Shown here one piece after another: positions 31,732 through 42,833 of a stretch of DNA of 64,000 bases (positions within the stretch are counted from its first letter, which is position 1; every line of letters starts with the position of its first letter). A program made the position numbers and the translations under genes. The DNA comes from Plantago ovata. Lineage: Eukaryota; Streptophyta; Magnoliopsida; Lamiales; Plantaginaceae. The DNA lies in the NCBI GenBank assembly GCA_028274465.1, contig CM051457.1, positions 62,930,899 to 62,994,898 of the forward strand. Reading direction: 5' to 3'. The notes beneath the pieces were generated by a model that was given only the letters and a program-made list of their open reading frames with translations, did not search any database and was not told where the DNA came from.

Positions 31732-34153
31732 ATGTCTTTAGGAGATGCTCCCTTGCTGAAGCTGGAAAATTACGAGAAATGGCGAAACAACATGATGCTA
31801 CATCTTGAGGCCATTAGTGATGAGATGGTCACCGTCATTAATGATGGACCTATCAAGATCAACAAGGTTGAAAGGAGTTTCCCTCACAAGACCACTGAAG
31901 CTGGAAAGGAAACCATCCTAGGCAAACCATCCATCAGATACGGTTGTGCCAAAACCAAGAGAGGAATGGACTTCTGACGAAGCTAAGAGATTCCGTCTTG
32001 ATGGCCAAGCAAGAAATATCATCATTCGATCAACTCCGGATACCATACAGTGCAAACTGTGGGGTGCTAAGACTGCTAAGGAGGCTTGGAAAATGGTTCA
32101 AGATCTTTGTGCTGGATCTGACAAGACCAAGGAAAACAAACTTGAAGTACTTAAATTAAAGTTTCAGAACTTTAAGCAAGGTGCAAACGAGTCACTAGAA
32201 GACTTGGATTTCAGATTCACAACTCTTGTTAGTGAAATGGCAGCATTGGGTGTTGGAAACCTTTATTCAGATTCTGAGAAAGTGAAAACTATCATCAGAA
32301 GTTTGAATCAAGAATGGATCCACACTCAGAATTTCTATTATAATCAAGGAATGCCAGACATTACACCAACAAAGTTGTTCTCTCATCTTGCTACTGTCAA
32401 CTATGAGACAAAGCAAAGAGAAAGTGTATTTGCTGAAAAATCGCACAACATTGCTCTTGCTGCAAAGCCGTCATCTTCTGAAAAGAAGAATGAAAAAGAA
32501 CCTACTGATGAAAATGCTTTGGTTGTCAAAAACATGAAGAAATTCATCAGCAAGGAACTTGAAAGGCGAAAAGCAAAAGAGAAGCTGAAAAAGCATCTTG
32601 GTAACAACTACCATAAGTACAAGAATGATACTAGCTCGCTGAACAAGCAAGCTCAGCAAGCTACATCATCAGAAGAACCAGCAGTTGGAAATGATCTATG
32701 TTTTTACTGCAAAAAGCCTGGACACTTCAAAGCTAATTGCCCTTTGCTGAAAGGCAAATCTGCTGAAAAGAAGAAGAAGTTCAAAAGAGCCTTTATTGCT
32801 GAAGAAAAGAAGAAGTTTCAAGCAAAATCGATGCATTGTGTATTGATACTAGCTCTGAAGACATTCAGGATGAAAGTTCAAACACCGACGATGAAGAAGC
32901 CACTCTAGACGTGGAGATTGGCAAAGAAGTTTGTGGAATAGCTATGAAGCTTATCCAGATGTGTCAAACTACGAATTCTGCCTCATGGCCGGTCAGGTAA
33001 ACAACTCTACCTCTGACTCAGACTCAGAAAGTGAAGACGAGATTGACCTTGACAAGATTCAAGGAGAAATCGAAAGATTTGAGAAAACTCTCAGCAAACA
33101 GCAAGAGAAACTACAAGTTGCTGAGACTCTGACCAAGCAGACTACTGAAAAGTACGTCTTGCTGAAGGAAGAGACAGAAGAAAAGGATGCTGAAATAAGG
33201 CGTCTTAAGAAGTTGATTGCTGAAGCTGCAGAGAAGAATTCTCAAATGGCATTAGAATTGGAAGAATATCAGTCCTCAATTCTAAAGTTACTTGCTGAAA
33301 TCCAAGAGATGAAAAAGATGAAAGTCAATTTCAAATATTATGTGGATGCGAGTAATACGCTGACTGAACTAAACTCTTATTTGAGAGACCCATCTCAGAA
33401 AGAAGGTTTAGGAGCAACATGCGAAGGTGACAACGTAGAAATCTTGAGAAAAGATAAATCACCAATCTCCTTTGTACGTGCTACTGATAGTAGTCCACCA
33501 GAAATCTATCAGTTGGTCAAACTAAGGTTGCTGAAACATGCAATCAAGTACCTATGACCATAAAGCCCGTTGTTGCTACTCAAAGTAACAAGACTTTAAA
33601 AGGAAAACAGGTTGCTGAAAAGCAAACTGGAAAGAAGAAGAATGTTGTGAAGCATTCCGCCAAACAAGTTGCTGAAAAGCAAGTTGTTAAGACTAAAGGC
33701 AAGATTACTAAAAGTAATCAGAAGTCCTTTGCTGACAAACCTGAATCAAGTAAGGTTGCTGAAGTTAAAGCTTAGCATTCTCCGAAAAGTGGACTAGGTT
33801 TCAAAACCAAGCAAAGTCAACTCTTTCATGAGTACAAACAAAGTCAGCAAAGATACTTCAAAGAGATGAAGAAAATCAAGCCTAAGAGTTCTGAAAAGAC
33901 TCCCAATGCTAGGACTAGAAGGAACCTTGCTAGAAAAGAACTTACTGAAAAGTATGTTCAGCAAAAAGGTCAACAGAGCAAGACACCACATCAGAAAGTG
34001 GATTTGACCAGCACAAGTCAAAAGTCTTTCAGCTCAAATCCTCCTAGTTCCTCAGCAAGTAGAAAACAAGTCAAAGTTGAAAAACTTCAGACTTGGGTTT
34101 CCACTGGACGCATTCTTGAACATGTTAATGGACATCCATCATTGGATAATTAA
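31732..34153 (+). pseudogene. gag: S gag region
   Basis: Starts MSLGDAPLLKLENYEKW, the typical copia gag N-terminus, followed by the core (IRSTPDTIQCKLWGAKTAKEAW and FQNFKQGANESLEDLDFRF). A CCHC zinc knuckle of the form CFYCKKPGHFKANC lies at 32699-32740. A Glu/Lys-rich coiled-coil extension follows (about 33000-33350), as in Sireviruses, then a basic, Lys-rich stretch up to 34153. Several breaks are present. Confidence 0.85.
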
Positions 34154-34158
34154 CTTGT

Positions 34159-37100
34159 TTGCTCTTGATTGTGCAGACTTCAGCCACGGAGACAAACGAT
34201 GCAATCTGGCACTTTGATAGTGGTTGTGGAAAGCACATGACGGGCAAGAAGAATAACCTTATAAACTATAGACGGTGGTCTAAAGGTCCAACAATAAGGT
34301 TTGCTGGTGGAGGCTCCGGTTCTACAAAAGGCTATGGTGATGTGAAGTTAGGATGCATAACCATTACTGGAGTTCTTATGTCAAAAATCTCAAGTTTAAC
34401 CTTTTCAGCATGAGTCAGTTTGCTGACAAAGGATACTTCATTGAAATTAAAAGTGATGAATGTAAAGTTGTAGATTTTGAGACTAAAAAGGTAATAATGA
34501 TTGCAAGAAGATCAGGAGGCTTGTACACCGTTGATTGGTCTTCAGCAAACGTTGAAAAATGCCTTGTCTCAGATCATGATTGCCTTGCTGAAAAAGCATG
34601 GTTATGGCATAAACGAACAAGTCATCTAAACTTCAAGACGCTGAATAGCTGTCTAAAAAGGCACTTGTAGTTGGATTACCTAGGGTTACTTTTAAGAAGG
34701 ATGGTGTTTGCAATGCATGTCAGCAAGGAAAGCAAACCAAATCTTCTTTCAAGAACAAGGCAGTACCGTCAACTACAAAACCTTTACAAATCTTGCACAT
34801 GGACTTGTTTGAATCTTCTTCAACAAGCTATGCTGGTAAGAAGTATGGTCTAGTCGTGGTAGATGACTATTCAAGATTCACTTGGGTAGTATTCATCAAG
34901 CACAAATCTGAAACCAAGACTGAAATACCTAACTTGCTGAATAAGCTTGAAGTCATGAAAAATGACAAGGTAAAAGTCATAAGGACAGACCATGGTACTG
35001 AGTTTGTAAACCAGTGCATAACTGAATATTGTACCTCAAAAGGTATTCAACATCAGTTATCCTCAGTAAGAACACCACAGCAAATGGTGTTGCTGAACGG
35101 AAGAATCGTACCCCAAAAGAAGCCGCAAGAACAATGCTTGCTGACACTGAAATAAGTGAGGCTTATTGGGTTGAAGCGATTAATACCTCCTGTTATACTC
35201 AAAACATATGTTTGATTACTAAGGAATACAACAAAACTCCTTATGAATTGTTTGTTGGAAGACCTCCTAACATCACTCATCTAAGAGTATTTGGTTGCAA
35301 GTGTTTCGTTCTTAACAATGGTAGAGAATACCTAAGAACATTTCAACCAAAGGCAGACGAAGCGATATTTCTTGGCTACTCCTTGCATAGTAAAGCTTAC
35401 AGAGTTTACAACAAAAAGGCACAAAAGATTGAAGAATCAGTGCATGTTGTATTCTACGAAAAGTCACAAGGTGTGCCTGCTGAAGAAGAAATATCAGAAT
35501 GTATGAAAAAGCTAATCATACATGAGCAAAGAACTGAATCTGATGCTAGGCAAATCAAGTCAATTGAACTAAATGATGATTCTGACAATGACTCTCCTCC
35601 CCCGAGTCATGACAAGATAATATAGTTCACGACAAAGAATTTCCAGCAAAAGACGCGGTTGCTCCGGAAGTTGCTGAAATTACGCAATCTCCAGTGCCTG
35701 CTGATGAAATACCTCAATCCAGCAATGCTGAACAAGCAGTTGCTGATGAACAAATCTCAGCAGAGACACAAATTCCCAGTAGTACTGAACAAGTACATAC
35801 TGAAGAGTCACATGCTGATGAGCAAACATATCCTGATCCAACAAACAGGAAACCTGTTAATAAATGGATTAGAGATCATCCCTCTACGGATATGATTGGC
35901 GATATTAATAAACGCCAAGTGACTAGATCCAAAGCTACTCATGGACTTGCTGAAGAAGCAACTGTCGTAGAAGTAGAATCTTTATTCTCTTGCTTTGTTT
36001 CAGAAATTGAACCTAAAACCATAGAAGAAGCTTTGAAGCATTCTGAATGGATAAAGGCAATGCAAGAAGAATTGGATCAATTTGAAAGAAACAAAGTCTG
36101 GAAACTTGTGCCACTTGCTGAAGATAAGAAAGCTATTGGTACAAAGTGGGTGTTCAGAAACAAGCTGAGCGAGTCTGGTGAAGTAACAAGAAACAAAGCA
36201 CGCTTAGTTGCTCAAGGTTACTGTCAGACTGAAGGATTGGACTATGATGAGTCTTATGCTCCAGTTGCAAGATTGGATGCAATTAGGCTTTTCTTGGCCT
36301 TTGCTGCTCACAATGACTTCATTGTTTACCAAATGGATGTTAAAAGTGCATTCTTAAATGGTGAACTTGCTGAAGAAGTCTACCTAGAACAACCCCCTGG
36401 CTTTGAACTTCCCTCAGAAATCAAGATGGTATACAAGCTTCAGAAAGCTGTATATGGTCTAAAGCAAGCACCAAGAGCATGGTATGATACCTTGGCTAAG
36501 TTCTTGCTGGAAAATGGTTTCAAGAAAGGTGAAGTTGACAAAACCTTTTTACCATGAACCATGATGGTAAATTACTCTTAGTTCAAATTTATGTGGATGA
36601 CATAATTTTTGGATCTAAGGACAAGCAACTTTGTGATGATTTTGCCAAACTCATGACAATAAGTTTGAAATGAGTATGATGGGAAAATTGAATTATTTCC
36701 TAGGATTGCAAGTCAAGCAACTCAAAGATGGAATATTCATAAATCAAGCAAAGTATGCGAAAGAAATGCTCATAAAGTTTAGGATCAAAGAGGATGAGAA
36801 ACCTGAAAAGATCCCTATGAGTGTTGGTACCAAATTGGGCTATACTAAAGAGGACAAAAGTGTTGAAGAACACAAGTATAGGAAGCTCATTGGTTCCTTG
36901 TTGTATCTAACAGCAAGTAGACCTGACATTCAGTATGCTGTTTGTTTGTGTGTGCAAGATTCCAATCTGATCCAAGAGAATCACACTACAAAAAGGCAAT
37001 CAAGATACTGAAATATGTTAAAGGTACAGTCAATGTTGGATTATGGTATCCTAAAGATTCTGGACTTGAATTGGTTGGCTATTCTGATGCTGATCATGGA

Positions 37101-37505
37101 GGATCAACTCTTGATAGAAAAAGTACCTCTGGAACTTGTCAGTTTTTGGGTACTAGATTAATATCATGGTTCAGCAAGAAGCAAACTTGTGTCGCCAATT
37201 CATCTACTGAATCTGAATACATTGCAGCTGGTTGTTGCACAGCTCAAATCCTATGGATTCAGCAACAATTAAGAGATTATGGTATTTCTGCAAAGAAAAC
37301 ACCAATCTTTTGTGATAATACAAGTGCTATTGCAATTACGCAAAATCCTAAGTTTCACTCTAGGACCAAGCACATTGATATTAGACATCATTTCATTAGA
37401 GATCATGTGGAAAAAGGTGATATTGAGGTTGTGAAAGTAGGTACTGAAGATCAGCTTGCTGACATCTTACCAAGCCCCTACCGGATAATAGGTTCGCAAT
37501 GCTAA
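34159..37505 (+). pseudogene. pol: S pol region: protease, integrase, RT, RNase H
   Basis: Protease: WHFDSGCGKHMTG near 34200. Integrase: a zinc domain with WLWHKRTSHLNF near 34600, then the core with VVDDYSRFTWVVF near 34860 and RTDHGTEF near 34985. [12 protein letters not shown] near 36140, [13 protein letters not shown] near 36325, [12 protein letters not shown] near 36460 and the YVDD box near 36590. RNase H: GYSDADHGGS near 37080, STESEYIAA near 37210 and KHIDIRHHFIRD near 37370. This order, with integrase before RT, defines Ty1/copia. Several breaks are present. Confidence 0.9.
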
Positions 37506-37558
37506 GGTATAACCTTGGATTGATTGAACTACCTCAATAAAGGATACACTTGGCAGAA

Positions 37559-37914
37559 TGCTGAAACAGGTATTCAGCAAGCCAAAGTATTCTGTCCAAA
37601 AGACCAAGTCACTATTTCTTCTAAGAAATGATAAGTCACTACATGATTGCTGAACAGGCATTCAACAAGTAATTCCTTCAAAACGGGTATTTGTTAGGAA
37701 ACTTGATCACTTGCTGAGACAGGCACTCAGTAAGAGAAAGAATTAAGGATTGCTGAGACGGGTACTCAGACAATCAAAAGATACTGAAACAGGTATTCAA
37801 GTATCAAAGGAATTTTCTGAGACGGGATCAGAAAAAGAGCAAAGCTCATCTCTCAGATTTTACCAAACGATGTCTCAAGTACAAAAAGAATTTACTGATA
37901 CGGGAAATCAGAAA
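37559..37914 (+). other. Array of eight hairpins between S pol and the 3' ORF
   Basis: Eight short inverted repeats share a loop of the form ACRGGNA: 37559-37579 (arms TGCTGAA/TTCAGCA), 37647-37668, 37679-37693 (CAAA/TTTG), 37710-37734 (CTTGCTGAG/CTCAGTAAG), 37748-37775 (GATTG-CTGAG/CTCAG-A-CAATC), 37781-37804 (ATACTGAA/TTCAAGTAT), 37813-37835 (TTTTCTGA/TCAGAAAA) and 37892-37914 (CTGAT/ATCAG). Both arms change together from copy to copy while the loop stays, which speaks for a selected RNA structure. The region has no reading frame of note and runs into noncoding sequence up to the 3' ORF. Confidence 0.8.
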
Positions 37915-38331
37915 TATCTTTTAAACTTAGAAAATATGAGATATCTAAGTAAGGGGAACTTTTCAGCAAGTATCTAGATGTACTAATTCAACTCGCTGAA
38001 AAGATTCTTGTCTATTTCAGCAAGCAATCTATCCTTATTACTCCGTAAAATCATTTGTGACGTTAAGCTGGCACAGATAAACTCGCAATAAATCATGAAT
38101 GAAATTCAATCGTGGCCATTGATTAAAAGGAGTTATTATCTAACGGCTAACAAAACAAAGAGAGAGAGTGCTCTGACGGTTTTTAGTTCGTGGGCCACCT
38201 AACGCATTCAATGCAAAGGCTCCACTATCTCCAGTGTTTCTCTGTTTTACCCTTGCTGAGAAGCTCAAATCGATTGAGTTTCTCACACACCAGAGACCTC
38301 TATAAAGAATGAGTTCGAGAAATGACAAAAA

Positions 38332-38431
38332 NNNNNNNNNNNNNNNNNNNNNNNNNNNNNNNNNNNNNNNNNNNNNNNNNNNNNNNNNNNNNNNNNNNNN
38401 NNNNNNNNNNNNNNNNNNNNNNNNNNNNNNN
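38332..38431. other. Assembly gap (100 N)
   Basis: Exactly 100 undetermined bases, which is often a placeholder for a gap of unknown length. It lies near the start of the 3' ORF of S, in a GCTGAA-rich repetitive stretch. Frames drawn across it are meaningless. Confidence 0.99.
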
Positions 38432-38569
38432 AACTGCTGTTGGTGGTGGTAACACAAATGAAACTGCTGTAGAAAATCAACAAGTAACGTGTACAACACC
38501 TGTTGCTGAAAAAAAAAAACTATAGATGACTCTGGAAACTGGAGAAATCTAACAAGAAAAAGAGGAAAG

Positions 38570-41500
38570 CTGATGATGACACTCAGACTGCAAGTCATCA
38601 GCAACCCCGTACCTAAGAGGAAACGGACAAGCAAAAAGAAGAAAACACTGGTTCATCAGTCAGTCCCTGATGTCCAAGACTCCTCAGTCAATTCCCAGAC
38701 AAATGCTGAAACGCATTTGCCAGTAGATGTTGCTGACGTGATTACTGAAGCCTATGTCAGCAATGTTGAAGTGTTTGCGGAAGCCTTCAACAATCAACTC
38801 AACGTTGATAATTCTACTGAAGATAGAGCACAAGGCATTGGAAATGAAATTCCTGCCCAAGTCCCAGATATCTACATTGTAGATAACTTAGATGATCCAA
38901 CCATGGAACCAGTAAGCGACATTGCTGCTGATCTGCAAAAAGCGGCACTTGCTGATGCTGCTGAAAAGATGGTTGCTGAACAAGCAACTCATCAAGTTGC
39001 TGAAAACGCTTGCTGAAGGACCAGTTGCTGAATTAGCAATGGTTCCAGTTCCTGAAGTTGCTGAAACTCAAGAAGCATTATTCAAAGACGCATCTCATGA
39101 TGCTGAGAATACTAGCCCAAGTTCACCCAAGACATCAATTGACAAAGTCCAGCTTGTACTGGAAGATTTAAGCAAACAAATGGAGTTGGAGATTGAAGAA
39201 TCATCCAAAAAGTCAATTGATCTCTTCATGACAAGCAGTGAGCTCAAAGGTCAAGATGCTTCTGCTCAACTTGTCATTTCAGAGACAAGGGAGATTGCTG
39301 AAACCGCACAGCTTTCTCAAATAGAGCAAAACCAGAAGTCTGCTGAAGAAACAGTCCAAGAAGCTGAAGAAACTGTTAATGCTGAAAGGACTGAGCCACA
39401 ACCTGTCCTTCCTCAGCAGGTAGTTAATTCAACCATCAGTAAAACTTCAAATTCTGAAAATTGTTCTTTTCCTAAAATTATCCTATCTCTACAAACTTCT
39501 CAAGATGCAAGTCAGATGGTTGCTGAAGCCTCTGCACCAGAACCAACACTCCCTGCTCAGCAGGTAGTTAATAATTTTGGTATAAAAACTAAGTTTGACA
39601 GCTTAGTACTTGTGTCTAACTTTAATTTATTTCAGGATGAACAAATGGAGGATGCTACTCAAGCTCCTCATGGAATGGAAATTGTACTACATGAGCTTGC
39701 TGACTCTCAGCAGGTAAATCATGTTTCAGATATAAACTCTAAAATAATTCTCCAAACCAATCCTGATCTAAATAATATTCTTTTTCAGGCTCAAAAGGAG
39801 ACCACTGAAGTGGTACTCATCACTGAAGATCAGCAAGTAAGTTCTGAAGAACTATACTTGAACTTCAAAAGGACAACCTTGTCAAGAGTTGCTAAGTCCG
39901 TCAGCAACTGGCAAAGGTACAGGAGAATGGATTTCTCAGATCTTCATCTTCATCTCTCAAATGAGAAAAAGAGATCTTCTCTGCTGAAGCTCGAAACATT
40001 TGTCCACTCCATCCTTCCTGAAGAAATGACATATTCTCAGCAAATGAGCTCCAATCTGATTGCTCAAAGCAGAGAGAATATGAAGGCCAAATTTAAGAGT
40101 GCCTCTCCAGCTGAACAAGTTGTGATGCTCAAAGGTCTATTTGTACCTGTGGTGGCTGATCCCCACAAAATAAATGAGGAAGAGGAAGTGACAAGTGTTG
40201 CTTTGTATAAGCACGTGGAGCTAGTCATTCTAACAGATGAAGAAGAAGAAGAAGAAGAAGATGAGAACATTCCCACTGATCCCAGTGATGATGAAGGGAA
40301 AGATTCCAAGGACAAGAAAGACGATGATGATGACAATCAAGGTCCAAGTCCTGATGCTGGTGGAATGAAGTTAACAGTTGCTGAAAATACTCAATCTGAC
40401 AATCAGCAAACTAAACAACAACAATCTCAGCAAGAATCTCAACCTCCTCCTGCTGATGCTGAAAATCAAGCACCTGTGCAAAGTGCTGATACTGAAGAAG
40501 AATACGCCAGAAAAAGGGCTGCCTTGAAAAATGGCAAAAGTCCAGTTTCTGATGCCAAGGTTACTGAAGAAAACCTTGATGATGAGGATGAACAAGATGA
40601 AGATTACCAACGCGCTTTACAAAACAGTCTCTTGATCCATGCAAGGCATACGCAGGATCTAGAAATTGGTGAATCTTCAAGACCAAGACCAAAGGAAGTT
40701 CCATCCCTTCCACTTACTACTGGCGAAACTCCAGTAATTGAGCCACAAACTCAATTGAAACAACTAACTACTGGTGAAACTCCAGTTGTTGAGTCTGAAG
40801 CGTTGCCATCAACAACCACTCAACAAAAAGGAAGTGAAGCTACTGATAAAGGTTCAAAAGTTGCTCAACTTGATGAATCTGAGGATGATGACGACTTGTC
40901 AGATCATGACGATGAGCAGTCCAAGCCAGAGCCAAAAGTCGTTCAGATTCCTCCTCCTGATTACATCACTGATAAAGGAGATTCATTAAGAGCTGAACTG
41001 CTATTACAAGATGATCAGTTTGCTTCCGAACTAAAGTTCATTCCTTGACACCACATTTAGTGCCGTTCCCAAGAGTTGAGGAGTTTACTCCCAGAATTCT
41101 AGCACTGAAACAATTCCATGATGCCTGCAAAGCTGAAGATGAGGCATTGCTTGCTGAGAGCCCACTTGACATTGGAAAGATATTGGCTACAATGCTGAGA
41201 CGTACTACAACTTTGACAATAGCTCAGAAAGACATCAGTCTTTATCACAAGAGCTATGAAGAAGATGTAAGTCAAGCGCTCAGGCTTGCAAAGAATGCTC
41301 TCGTAAAGGCTCAGACTTACATGGATGAGAAGGCCGCAACAGAGAAAAGACATGAAGAGAACATGATGAATATTCAAAGAGAGTTGTCAACAATGACTTC
41401 TGACCAACAACAAATCATCATGAAGTATAACAGTTTAAACACTCTTGCTGAAAATTACAATGAGTTTTATTCTCTGCACATCACTCCGATGTTGCAATCC

Positions 41501-42170
41501 ATGTCTAAGGGGGAAAAGAAGAATACTAGAAAAAGAAACCAAACCCCTCCTGCTCCTGCTGTTGATGCGCCACTTCCAATAGAACCTCTTGCTGAAAAAG
41601 AGCACAGTTCTAAAAGACAAGCAGAATCTGAGTTGAATTCAGCAAGTAACAAAAAGAGAAAAACCGCTGCTGAAACTCAAGATTTTTGTCATACTGAAAG
41701 TCATCACAATCTGAATGAAGATGATGAAGATGATGACAATCAAACAATAGCTCAAGCCATAAGAGCTAGACCCTTAACAGCCGTGACTCCGTCTGGCCAT
41801 TCAAAGCATTTCTCGTCTGACTCTTCAGCAAAAGATCAAGACAATGCTAAAACAAGAAGAAGAAGGCAAAGACAGGAAGAGAAAAGGCTGGCCAGCATTG
41901 CTATTGGCTCCGGCATTGAATACACAAAGACCAGTAATGAGGAAACCACTCAGAATGTAATCAGAAACATTCATGGTTGCTGGATCTTAAAGCTGGAAGA
42001 CTTGCTGGTAAATGAGTTCTTTCCTACAGCCATATTGAATCAAATGTTCAAATGGATTGAACTCAAGGTCCAAAGAAAGCAAAGGGAAGAATCCCTCCCA
42101 AGAAATATTGCTGGGAAATGGTTGAATCTTGAGGTCCATGTAAGAAGAATTGCCATTGGTAAGACATAAA
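38570..42170 (+). pseudogene. S 3' ORF region (Sirevirus env-position ORF)
   Basis: A long coding region after pol with about one or two breaks. The first two thirds are acidic and rich in Ala, Glu, Gln and Ser, with many VAE tripeptides (from GTTGCTGAA) and a poly-Glu/Asp run near 40220-40330. The last third is helix-rich, with coiled-coil character (41100-41480) and basic clusters such as KNTRKRN, NKKRKT and KTRRRRQRQ. No signal peptide, membrane segment or fusion-peptide-like run is visible. In Sireviruses an ORF in this position is called env-like; nothing here supports an envelope role. Three A/T-rich in-frame segments with GT...AG borders lie at 39420-39788. Confidence 0.65.
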
Positions 42171-42833
42171 AACAAGAACCAAATCTGATCAAACCACCTG
42201 GCATCGCTTACTACTCTGACCCGGTAACAAAGAAACCTAAGAAGAAACTTGGATTGATTCCTTATGAGTACTTCTATCTCACTGCTAAGGATCAAGAAGA
42301 AGATCTTCTCTGGCTAAGAAAGATTCATCCGGAAAGCATTTCAGATACACAACTTCTCCATGCCAGCAATTGGGGCATGCATTTGTGGGTAATTACTTAC
42401 ATGGAAATGAATGCTGAAAAGCATCATCATACTGCCTGCAAATGCAAGAATTCTTCAACTACAAGTCCGTAGGCTTCTGGAAAACTACGAAAAGGACTGT
42501 GTTGAATTTACTGCACTTGCTGAGAAGAGTGTAAGAGAGATTTTGAGAAAATCCTCTGAAAGAGCTTAAGTCCCTGCAATAGTTTTTGTTAAAGTTTTTG
42601 TTTGCTGATTCTGTTTAAGTTATCTATGCTATTTCATGTAAACTTCTGAAAGATAATATCAGCAATGAAACTTTTGACTCTTATTGGTTTTTGATTATGC
42701 AATTTACTTATGCTTACTGTTTAATTATTCAAGTATGCTTGCATTAATCAACTGATTTATTCAACATCAGAAACCTCTAAAAGGGTAACAATTAATTTAG
42801 CCATGGATTGATAACATCAAAAAGGGGGAAATT
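42171..42833 (+). other. S 3' noncoding region and polypurine tract
   Basis: It starts with some trailing coding-like sequence (to about 42570) and ends in AAAAAGGGGGAAATT (42819-42833), the polypurine tract directly before the 3' LTR. Nothing else was recognised. Confidence 0.7.

Noticed and set aside
37559-37914. Possible CRISPR-like array
   Set aside because: Units are hairpins of uneven spacing with varying stems, in a plant retrotransposon; there are no unique spacers of constant length.
38140-38634. Frames drawn across the undetermined bases
   Set aside because: They depend on 100 N of unknown sequence.
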